From the NCBI GenBank assembly GCA_029249345.1, contig JAQWHM010000021.1:1-64000 (forward strand): a stretch of 64,000 bases of DNA. Reading direction: 5' to 3'. The translations under genes were made by a program, and so were the position numbers. This DNA is from UBA10348 sp002469915. Its GTDB lineage: Bacteria > Bacteroidota > Rhodothermia > Rhodothermales > UBA10348. Numbering within the stretch: position 1 is the first letter of the stretch; every line of letters begins with the position of its first letter. The notes below the pieces were generated by a model. The model made no database searches. It was not told the origin of the DNA and saw only the letters and a list, made by a program, of their open reading frames with translations. Positions 36,582-44,086 of the stretch are shown piece after piece.

Positions 36582-39242
36582 ATGAAGCCCTCCAGTCATA
36601 CTGCCCCACCACCGTTCAGTCTTGGCGGAATGGATCTGATGATCCTGGTCTTGGGACTAATTGGACTTGTTTGGGGGACTATGCTACTGGCACCTCAGCA
36701 TCCAGATGCCTCAGCAGCGCAGGAAATGGACAGCGAAGTAGCCATTGAAGCGGCCAAACAGTTTCTGTCAAGTCAGGGACTTTTTCCTGATGGACTGCAA
36801 GTCACTGCACTAATGGAGCGTGATGTAAAGCTACTCGCTGATCTTCAACACACGCTGACCCGTCCTACCACGGTCTCATTCTTGGAGTCCGAGTATCGCA
36901 ATCAGATTGCTGCCTACTACTGGAATATCCGTTTTGATATTCCTCCAGATGAATCCGACGATACATTCTGGACACCATCTACCCCACTATTTGAAGTTCG
37001 CCTTGCTCAAGATGGTAATGTCTCTGAATTTAGAGTCTTGGATCAACAGACGAGTGCCCGATCGCGAAGATTCGGTGTACCTGGCGAGCACCTAAATAGG
37101 ACGGCTCTTTCGTCTATCATTCGTGCTGATACGTCAAATGACTTTCAGGCCCGTCGCGCATTGCAAGGAGTGGCAGACTCTGTGCTGGCAAATCGGCTCT
37201 ATTTTAATCTGGAGCCAGTGGATTCGGTAGGACCTGAGGATCTATTGAACGCGCTTTTGACCAACCAAAATGCAGTACTAGATTCTTCCTATGTGACGGC
37301 TCTGATCGCCTATCACCTTGAGAATACGGCATACGCTGCCTTGGATTGGAACGTCGATTCTCTGAGAGTTTCCACGAGCAGCGGCACACGCATTGCCGTG
37401 GCCAAATTAACTCCAGATGCGCCGGTTGCCGGACTGAAGGTGGAACTAGAAATATTTCTTCCCTCCACCGGGACGATGTCTCAGATGACCGCTTCCTATA
37501 AGACTGTCCAACAACGAGAAAAGGAAAGTGGTGAGTTTATTGCCTTCATAGCGGCTGGCTTGTACGGCCTACTCGGCTTCATTTTCATTGTCGTCTTTTT
37601 TCGCCGTCTAATCGGCCGCGTACTTGATGTAAAGAGTGCAATGGTGGACGCCATGTTGCTAGGTCTCATGACCGGAGGCGTCACCGTTCTTTTCACCAGT
37701 GATCTTACAAATGCTCTTCAGAGCGCTCCTATATGGGGTTCTATCCTATTGTACCTCCTCTCTTTTTCAGCAGTGGCAGGTTCGGTAGCCATTTTCGGAT
37801 TTGTGGTCGCCGGTGTTTCAGACTCCATTGTGCGGGAAACGTATTCCGGAAAGATGAACACCTTGTTGTTACTGAGGCAAGGAAATATCCGAAGCCAAGC
37901 GGTTGGAGCAAGCCTGGTCCGAGGAGTGGCCGTATCAGGAATACTTATTGGCATATCGGTATTGGCTCTTCAGTTGTTTCCGGACTTGCACCTCACCCTA
38001 GAAGAGAATCAAGCCACGGATTTAACCTTTCGGCCGGTAGTCGGTTTTGTTATGTCCGGGTTTTCGTTTTCCTACTTTCAAACGTTTCTATGGATTGTGG
38101 GCATTGGGACTACGATGTATCGTTGGTTTAGCGGCCCCGTACTCATGGTCGCAGTTTTAACGATTACAGGAGCCTTTATTCAGGTTGGTCCTTTCCCTTT
38201 CGAGGTCAGCTACCTCAGCCTAGTTGTCGCGGGTGTAATCTCATTCGTTTTGGCCTTGGTATATGTGCGCTACGATATCATAACCATTCTCACCGCCGTC
38301 TTCGTTTCTGGTCTGTTCTGGAAAATGAGCGAAGGATTTTTGATATCAGGTTCCAATGCATGGATTGATACTCTTTTAGCGGCCATTTTTGTGCTTTCGC
38401 TCCTTGTTTTGGGCATAGTAGGCCTAATGAGCGATCAGACGGGAAATGAGGTCGAAGAATACGTTCCGGAATATGTCATACAAATGGCTGGACAGGAACG
38501 CGTGAAGCGAGAATTAGAGATCGCTCAAGAAGTTCAGTCCTTCTTTTTACCTCAGAAAATGCCCGTCATACCGGGATTAGAACTTTCAGGAATGTGTCTT
38601 TCCGCGACCGAGGTCGGTGGCGATTACTATGACTTTATTGAACTAGACGATGGCCGTATGGCCCTCATTCTAGGAGATGTAAGCGGAAAAGGAATTCAGG
38701 CCGCATTCTTTATGACACTCGTTAAAGGCATTACTCAAACGCTGAGCCGGCTCTATACCTCTCCGGCTGAGGTGATGCGTAAACTGAACCACCTGTTTTA
38801 TCAAAATGCACCAAACGGTACGTTTATTTCCGCCATATACGGAGTGTATGATCCCTCTGATCGGTCGTTTGTTTTTTCCCGCGCTGGACACAACCCAGCC
38901 ATTTTCTATCAGGCAAAAAAAGCAACAGCTTCTGCACTGATACCGGAAGGCATGGCCATTGGATTTACAGACTCTAGTATGTTTGATTCTAGAATAGCTG
39001 AAACCACCGTATACCTGTCGGAAGGCGATGCAATGGTCTTTTATACAGACGGGTTTTCCGAAGCCATGAACAGAGCCCGCGAACTGTATGGAGACGAACG
39101 TCTCCAAGAAAAAGTGGCAGCAATCGGGACGAGATCTGCGTCTGCCATTCTGCGTCTCGTGACCGAGGATGTACATCACTTCATCGAAGGGATGGGCCGC
39201 ACAGATGACATGACCATGGTTGTTCTCAAACAGGGTGCCTAA
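36582..39242 (+). CDS. Multi-span membrane protein with C-terminal SpoIIE/PP2C phosphatase domain
   Basis: An 886-residue protein. One membrane span near 17-37 is followed by a periplasmic region of about 280 residues with no recognised domain. About eight further spans lie between residues 317 and 615. The cytoplasmic end starts with a coiled segment (QERVKRELEIAQEVQSFFLP) and then a SpoIIE-type PP2C phosphatase domain (about 655-886) with metal-binding aspartates in GGDYYDF, GDVSGKG and GRTDDMTM. Such phosphatases usually act on anti-anti-sigma (STAS) proteins in partner-switching pathways. The large sensing half suggests an envelope signal. No kinase or STAS gene is nearby. It overlaps the purine nucleoside phosphorylase gene by one base. 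Confidence 0.85.
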   Translation: MKPSSHTAPPPFSLGGMDLMILVLGLIGLVWGTMLLAPQHPDASAAQEMDSEVAIEAAKQFLSSQGLFPDGLQVTALMERDVKLLADLQHTLTRPTTVSFLESEYRNQIAAYYWNIRFDIPPDESDDTFWTPSTPLFEVRLAQDGNVSEFRVLDQQTSARSRRFGVPGEHLNRTALSSIIRADTSNDFQARRALQGVADSVLANRLYFNLEPVDSVGPEDLLNALLTNQNAVLDSSYVTALIAYHLENTAYAALDWNVDSLRVSTSSGTRIAVAKLTPDAPVAGLKVELEIFLPSTGTMSQMTASYKTVQQREKESGEFIAFIAAGLYGLLGFIFIVVFFRRLIGRVLDVKSAMVDAMLLGLMTGGVTVLFTSDLTNALQSAPIWGSILLYLLSFSAVAGSVAIFGFVVAGVSDSIVRETYSGKMNTLLLLRQGNIRSQAVGASLVRGVAVSGILIGISVLALQLFPDLHLTLEENQATDLTFRPVVGFVMSGFSFSYFQTFLWIVGIGTTMYRWFSGPVLMVAVLTITGAFIQVGPFPFEVSYLSLVVAGVISFVLALVYVRYDIITILTAVFVSGLFWKMSEGFLISGSNAWIDTLLAAIFVLSLLVLGIVGLMSDQTGNEVEEYVPEYVIQMAGQERVKRELEIAQEVQSFFLPQKMPVIPGLELSGMCLSATEVGGDYYDFIELDDGRMALILGDVSGKGIQAAFFMTLVKGITQTLSRLYTSPAEVMRKLNHLFYQNAPNGTFISAIYGVYDPSDRSFVFSRAGHNPAIFYQAKKATASALIPEGMAIGFTDSSMFDSRIAETTVYLSEGDAMVFYTDGFSEAMNRARELYGDERLQEKVAAIGTRSASAILRLVTEDVHHFIEGMGRTDDMTMVVLKQGA

Positions 39243-40075
39243 TGATGGATGATAATTCGATGGCTAACCACAAGGAAACCGAACAAGCACTGCGCTTTAT
39301 TCGGCAGCAGACGACAAACCAACCTGTTTTAGGGTTGATTCTCGGCTCGGGCCTTTCGGCCCTCGCCGAAATGGTCGAAAACCCGATACATATCGAAACA
39401 CACGATATCCCAGGATATCCCTCATCCACGGTTTTAGGACATAAGGGCCGGCTTGTATTTGGCACGATCGCAGGAAAGCAAGTTGTCTTTGTGCAGGGAC
39501 GCCTACATGTATACGAAGGCCACGATGTCCACGCATCTACCTTTCCCGTCAGATTGATGGCTGCACTGGGAGTCCAAAAGCTCATTGTGACCAATGCTGC
39601 TGGAGGCATTCACCCTTCTTTTAAGCCGGGCACCTTGATGTGGATCACAGACCATATCAATTGGACCTATCGAAATCCACGGATTGGATCTCCAGGTGGC
39701 TCCATAGCACGCGACCAAATAACCGGCAGTCTGTATGACGGTGCCTGGCTCAAGCAAGCTAGAAAGCTGGCATCACATGCTGGAATTGCTACCGAAAATG
39801 GCACTTACCTCTGGACATTGGGCCCGAGTTACGAGACAAAAGCAGAAATAAAGGCTTTTAAGTTGCTAGGTGCCGATGCAGTTGGCATGAGTACAGTCCC
39901 TGAAGTTATTGAGGCGCATGCTGCGGGAATGAAGATTCTGGGGCTCTCCACTATTACTAATTTCGCCGCTGGATTGAGCGATGATCATCTCAATCACGAA
40001 GAAGTGTTGGAGGTCGGTCAGCGGGTTCTAGTGGATCTAGAAAGGCTGGTGCTAGAGTTGATCAAAAACGCCTGA
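39242..40075 (+). CDS. Purine-nucleoside phosphorylase
   Basis: A 277-residue trimeric-type (PNP/MTAP family) purine nucleoside phosphorylase, splitting inosine and guanosine with phosphate to base and ribose 1-phosphate. Motifs: GLILGSGLSALAEMV near the N-terminus (phosphate-binding Ser), QGRLHVYEGH, VTNAAGGIHP (purine and phosphate region), and TLGPSYETKAEIKAFK with GADAVGMSTVPEVI, the base-binding end. Full length. The start could be 39242 or the next ATG at 39260. It begins in the stop codon of the phosphatase gene (TAATG), indicating co-translation. Confidence 0.94.
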   Translation: MMDDNSMANHKETEQALRFIRQQTTNQPVLGLILGSGLSALAEMVENPIHIETHDIPGYPSSTVLGHKGRLVFGTIAGKQVVFVQGRLHVYEGHDVHASTFPVRLMAALGVQKLIVTNAAGGIHPSFKPGTLMWITDHINWTYRNPRIGSPGGSIARDQITGSLYDGAWLKQARKLASHAGIATENGTYLWTLGPSYETKAEIKAFKLLGADAVGMSTVPEVIEAHAAGMKILGLSTITNFAAGLSDDHLNHEEVLEVGQRVLVDLERLVLELIKNA

Positions 40076-40146
40076 ATGGCCTGTTTGCTCAGACGAGTAT
40101 TTACACACGCCGCCTTGCGATTGATTGGATTTTCCTCATTGTCGTT

Positions 40147-40166
40147 GCATATTGAGGTAAATATGC
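40147..40166. repeat. 7-bp dyad in the leader of the PUR gene
   Basis: GCATATT (40147-40153) and AATATGC (40160-40166) are perfect inverted copies around GAGGTA. It lies about 100 bp upstream of the PUR-family gene and could be an operator. Confidence 0.35.
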
Positions 40167-40239
40167 GCTTTACCCACCAAAAAAACGCATTCTTTCGGCC
40201 TCAGGTAGTGCCCTTCCCCGGATTGGTCCCCATCTGACA

Positions 40240-40260
40240 CCATAGAATCGTTTGCTATGG
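40240..40260 (+). promoter_or_regulatory. Leader hairpin just before the PUR gene
   Basis: CCATAG (40240-40245) pairs with CTATGG (40255-40260) around a 9-nt loop, ending 4 nt before the ATG at 40265. It would partly cover the ribosome landing zone. Confidence 0.4.
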
Positions 40261-40264
40261 AAAG

Positions 40265-40684
40265 ATGAAAGAGGATCAGGATTTACCTCAGTACGACAAC
40301 GTAAACAGGGACGATTACACAGATAGTGACGGCTACTATGATGGCCAGGACTCTCGATCCGGCAAGTATCGGGATGAGATTTTCTCTAAACGAGTTCCAG
40401 CCGGAAAACGCACCTATTTTTTCGACGTCAAAACGACGCGGTCCGGAAGAGACTATTTCCTGACCATTACCGAAAGCAAACGGGTCGACGAAAACCGATA
40501 CGAGAAGCACAAAATTTTTCTCTATAAAGAGGATTTTGGGAAATTTGTCTCATCCATGCACGAAGCGGTACGATACATTCAGGATGAATGCCTTCCAGAC
40601 TACGATTTCCGCGGTCTTCCCGATGTCTCCGCAGTACGTGGGGAACTAGATGGAGCCTATACGGGTGATGAGGATTCGTATTGA
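40265..40684 (+). CDS. PUR-family (DUF3276) nucleic-acid-binding protein
   Basis: A 139-residue protein of the bacterial PUR-alpha-like family, widespread in Bacteroidota and in Borrelia (BpuR). The PUR repeat is seen as EIFSKRVPAGKRTYFFDVKTTRSGRDYFLTITESKR (broken here for discussion into its start EIFSKRV and its strand YFLTITESK) followed by KIFLYKEDFGKFVSSMHEAV. An acidic N-terminal tail of about 35 residues, rich in Asp and Tyr, and an acidic C-terminus flank it. Family members bind single-stranded DNA and RNA. The leader carries a hairpin adjoining the start codon, which could allow self-control. It is followed after 33 bp by hisC. Confidence 0.88.
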   Translation: MKEDQDLPQYDNVNRDDYTDSDGYYDGQDSRSGKYRDEIFSKRVPAGKRTYFFDVKTTRSGRDYFLTITESKRVDENRYEKHKIFLYKEDFGKFVSSMHEAVRYIQDECLPDYDFRGLPDVSAVRGELDGAYTGDEDSY

Positions 40685-40717
40685 ATCCAACCGAAGCGAC
40701 CCCGTGAGGGGCACCAG

Positions 40718-41809
40718 ATGGCTCAACCCGTGTCAGAACACCTTCTTGGCCTTATTCGTCCAGAAGTCCGCGCTCAACGTCCTTACCTCGTACCCGGTGC
40801 ACGCAAGGTCCCGGTTAAACTGAATCAAAACGAAAGTCCTTTCGACTTACCGTCGGATCTTAAGAAAGAACTCCTAGATACGTTTTTCCAGATTCATTTC
40901 AATCGGTATCCAGACGAACAGCCAGGACGCTTGATTGCTGCACTCGAGGAAAGAAGTGGTGTGCAGTCGGGTAGTGTTATTGTCGGTAATGGGTCCAACG
41001 AGTTGACCTACACGCTAGGTATGTGTTTTATACATCCTGGCGACCGAGTGGTCATCCCTCGCCCGATGTTTGCCCTCTTCGAATCTATGATCAAGTTGCA
41101 CGGAGGGGTCCCCGTCGGCGTCGCCCCACGTTCCGATTTACAGTTTGATGTGGACGGTATGATTCAGGCCATCGAAACACATCAACCCAAACTGGTCATT
41201 CTGGCGACGCCGAATAACCCGACTGGGTTGGCGATGCCAACAAAAGACATTCTACGCATTGTAAAAGCTTCGAAAGGATTTGTCGTAATCGATGAAGCCT
41301 ACCACGAATTCAATTCCGAACCATCCGCGATTGAATTACTAAAGGAGTATCCCAATGTGCTTGTTTTGCGAACCTTATCTAAGGCCTATGGATTGGCTGG
41401 TCTTCGGTTAGGCTACATGATTGCGCGTCCTGAAATCATCGCTGAAATCATGAAGTCCCGCCTTCCGTTCATGATTGATCGTCTAGCCGAACAGGTCGGT
41501 CTGTTGCTTTTACGTCATTATTCGGTGGTCGACGAAGGCGTTCGATCTATGCAAAAAAGTACGCTGGACCTCACTCAATCGCTTTCCGACATGCCTGGCG
41601 TAGAGGTTGTACCATCTCAAACCAACTTTCTGTTGTTCAAGACTCGTTTTGAGCCCGGAGATCTGTTGGACAAATTGGCCAACGAAGGAACGCTCGTTCG
41701 AAATATGAGTGGGTATCCCGAATTGGAAGGCTACCTGCGTGTCACGAGCGGAACAGATGAAGAGAACAAGGCCTTTCTCGTTGCGTTGGACGGTATACTA
41801 AAATCGTAG
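40718..41809 (+). CDS. hisC: Histidinol-phosphate aminotransferase
   Basis: A 363-residue PLP-dependent class II aminotransferase of the HisC group, catalysing imidazole-acetol phosphate to histidinol phosphate. Key segments: KLNQNESPFDLP (residues 25-36), GNGSNELTYTLG, ATPNNPTGLAMP (PLP-binding Asn), VVIDEAYHEF and the PLP-lysine region TLSKAYGLAGLRLGY. Many such enzymes in Bacteroidota also transaminate aromatic keto acids, so a role with pheA in phenylalanine and tyrosine synthesis is possible. No other his gene is in the window. Confidence 0.92.
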   Translation: MAQPVSEHLLGLIRPEVRAQRPYLVPGARKVPVKLNQNESPFDLPSDLKKELLDTFFQIHFNRYPDEQPGRLIAALEERSGVQSGSVIVGNGSNELTYTLGMCFIHPGDRVVIPRPMFALFESMIKLHGGVPVGVAPRSDLQFDVDGMIQAIETHQPKLVILATPNNPTGLAMPTKDILRIVKASKGFVVIDEAYHEFNSEPSAIELLKEYPNVLVLRTLSKAYGLAGLRLGYMIARPEIIAEIMKSRLPFMIDRLAEQVGLLLLRHYSVVDEGVRSMQKSTLDLTQSLSDMPGVEVVPSQTNFLLFKTRFEPGDLLDKLANEGTLVRNMSGYPELEGYLRVTSGTDEENKAFLVALDGILKS

Positions 41810-41851
41810 CGGACGAACCGCTATTCTATCAGCTGAACCCGGTTTTTGTAC

Positions 41852-42448
41852 ATGGATTTTGTCCAGGTGGATATCATTGGTCTTTCAACGAGTCCGTCGA
41901 GCGGTGGTGCCTACGCACTCGTGCTCGGTGAAGTGGACGGCAATCGGCGCCTTCCCATCATTATCGGAGCCTTCGAAGCTCAGGCTATTGCATTGGAGCT
42001 GGAAAAAATCCAGCCCCCGCGACCAATGACGCATGATCTCATCCGAGACCTCTTGGAGAATGTAGCCGCCGAAGTAACCGATATTTTAATCGACGAGCTC
42101 AAAGAAGGCACCTTCTTCGCCAAAATTCGCTACACGTTTGCCGGGGCTGATGGCCAATTAGATTGTCGGCCCAGCGATGCCGTAGCTCTCGCTGTTCGCG
42201 TCGGAGCCTCTATTTTTGTGGCTTCGGAAGTTATTGATGAAGCCGGAATTCCAACGGAAGACGACAATGCACTGGCATCAGTCGAAGCACCTGCAGAGGA
42301 AGAGGCTAAACCAGCTCCTCCGGAGGAGCCCAAAAGTCAGCTTGAGGAATTAGAAGACAAACTTGAAAAAGCGATTGCTGACGAAGATTACGAAGTGGCT
42401 GCACAATTGCGTGACGAACTGTCCCGATTGAAGGGCGAACAAAACTGA
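41852..42448 (+). CDS. Bifunctional nuclease (DUF151) with C-terminal UVR motif
   Basis: A 198-residue protein. Residues 1-130 are the bifunctional nuclease (BFN, DUF151) domain: VDIIGLSTSPSSGGAYALVL, PIIIGAFEAQAIAL and CRPSDAVALAVRVGAS are family hallmarks. A Glu/Pro/Ala-rich linker (about 145-165) follows, then a UVR motif (LEDKLEKAIADEDYEVAAQL), which in UvrB/UvrC and ClpC-type proteins mediates protein contacts. BFN domains degrade DNA and RNA in the few studied cases. The open frame begins with TTG at 41846, but ATG 41852 gives the usual N-terminus. It is followed after 9 bp by bshC, as in many Bacteroidota. Confidence 0.9.
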   Translation: MDFVQVDIIGLSTSPSSGGAYALVLGEVDGNRRLPIIIGAFEAQAIALELEKIQPPRPMTHDLIRDLLENVAAEVTDILIDELKEGTFFAKIRYTFAGADGQLDCRPSDAVALAVRVGASIFVASEVIDEAGIPTEDDNALASVEAPAEEEAKPAPPEEPKSQLEELEDKLEKAIADEDYEVAAQLRDELSRLKGEQN

Positions 42449-42457
42449 TATTATCTT

Positions 42458-44071
42458 TTGAATAGGATTCCATTTTCCTCTTTTTCCTCTTTTTCTGACC
42501 TTTTTAAAGACTACACAGAAAATTTCGAAAAACTAGCGCCCTTTTTTGCTTCGGATTATCGGGATCCAGCCGCGCTTCAGAGTACGATTGAAAAGGTAGC
42601 CGCAAAGCACCCGGATCGTTCTGCTCTTATTGATGCCCTTTCATGTCAGGCTGAGTCGTTCGGCATTCTTGAAGCATCTGCCCCTCTCATTGAGAAGATC
42701 TCCAACCCAGAAAGCGTAGCGGTTGTCACTGGTCAGCAACTGGGACTTTTTGGTGGACCGCTGTACACGCTCTACAAGATCATCACCGCCATTCAACTGG
42801 CAGATCAAATTGAAACGTCTTCAGGGCGACCGGCCGTTCCCGTATTTTGGCTTGAAGGGGAAGATCATGACTTCGATGAAATTGCTGGAGCAGGATTCCT
42901 TCAAGGTGACGATGCAATCAAGGTTCGCTATACCCCCGAGGATACTGATTCGATCGAAACAGCTATTGGTCGACTAGTGATTAGTGGGGAAATTGAAGCT
43001 TCTCTTGAGCAATTGGAAGAAATCCTTCAGCCTACGGAGTTCAGCGGACCGCTAATGGATCTGATGCGCAAAGCGTATGCTCCAGGGCAGACCATGCTTC
43101 AGGCCTTCGTAACGGTCATGAACGCCATGCTCGGCGAAGGACGCGTTCTATATTTATCCCCAGATGATCCGGGGCTTAAAAAAATGGCCTCTCCCCTCTT
43201 CAAACGGGAGATTACTGACTTTGAGACCTCTTCGGGAAGATTGGGTTTTGTGAGTGAGCGTATCGAAGCTTTATACCACGCGCAGGTTCAAAGCCGCCCA
43301 TTAAATCTGTTCATCCACGGTGATGAGCGGCGTACGTCTATCGACGTGTCTGACGCCGGATTCGTCACTCGTGATGGCCAAGCATTTTCCAAGGAAGAAC
43401 TGCTGACTCTGCTTGAATCAGATCCTGGCGCTTTTAGCCCCAATGTCGTGATGCGTCCGCTTATGCAGGACACCGTGCTTCCGACCGCCATTTACGTTGC
43501 AGGCCCAGGGGAAGTGGCATATTTTGCACAATTCAAGCCATTATATGAATGGGCCAACATACCGATGCCCGTTATCTACCCACGAGCCAGCGTCACACTG
43601 TACGAAAAGCGGATCAGTAAAATTGTCGATAAGAACGCACTGACCCTTACGAATTTTGAGGAGCAACTAGATCGCCTCTTCCGGCAGGTTGTTTTGGACA
43701 ACATGGAAAGCAATCCTGAGGATGACTTTAAGGCTGCGTCCAGGTTCTTACATCAGGCGATCAACGAGATCAAACCCGTGGTTGAAAAGGTGGATCGCTC
43801 CTTGGTAAAATCGGCAGATGCCACTCGAAACGCCCTCATGAAGGAATGGTCGCGGCTCCAAGATCGAGTGATAAAAGCAGAGCGCCAGCAGCACGATGTA
43901 GTCAAAAACCAACTGAACAGGGCCTCTTCAAACCTGTTTCCATTCGAAATTCCTCAGGAACGGGCTCTTTCGCCTGTATATTTCCTGAATAAGTACGGCC
44001 CGGAATTCGGGCAGAAATTGATTAACACCCTTGATCTGGACACGACATCGCACCAGATCATCGAGCCCTGA
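42458..44071 (+). CDS. bshC: Bacillithiol biosynthesis cysteine-adding enzyme BshC
   Basis: A 537-residue BshC, the last enzyme of bacillithiol synthesis, adding cysteine to glucosaminyl-malate. Signatures: VAVVTGQQLGLFGGPLYTLYKIITA near 87-112, PVFWLEGEDHDFDEIAG near 127, PTAIYVAGPGEVAYFAQFKPLYEW near 342, and a long coiled segment in the C-terminal third (about 390-490). The start is TTG at 42458; the N-terminus MNRIPFSSFSSFSDLFKDY fits homologues, and no ATG is nearer. Bacillithiol is the low-molecular-weight thiol of Firmicutes and many Bacteroidota. The deacetylase BshB1 lies two genes downstream, separated by leuS; bshA is not in the window. Confidence 0.93.
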   Translation: MNRIPFSSFSSFSDLFKDYTENFEKLAPFFASDYRDPAALQSTIEKVAAKHPDRSALIDALSCQAESFGILEASAPLIEKISNPESVAVVTGQQLGLFGGPLYTLYKIITAIQLADQIETSSGRPAVPVFWLEGEDHDFDEIAGAGFLQGDDAIKVRYTPEDTDSIETAIGRLVISGEIEASLEQLEEILQPTEFSGPLMDLMRKAYAPGQTMLQAFVTVMNAMLGEGRVLYLSPDDPGLKKMASPLFKREITDFETSSGRLGFVSERIEALYHAQVQSRPLNLFIHGDERRTSIDVSDAGFVTRDGQAFSKEELLTLLESDPGAFSPNVVMRPLMQDTVLPTAIYVAGPGEVAYFAQFKPLYEWANIPMPVIYPRASVTLYEKRISKIVDKNALTLTNFEEQLDRLFRQVVLDNMESNPEDDFKAASRFLHQAINEIKPVVEKVDRSLVKSADATRNALMKEWSRLQDRVIKAERQQHDVVKNQLNRASSNLFPFEIPQERALSPVYFLNKYGPEFGQKLINTLDLDTTSHQIIEP

Positions 44072-44086
44072 TTCACCACTTTTCCT

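Noticed and set aside
36525..40252. Shared 11-mer CATAGAATCGT before the phosphatase gene (about 36,521) and the PUR gene (about 40,241)
   Set aside because: Two short copies at different distances from the start codons; could be chance, and flanking sequence does not match.
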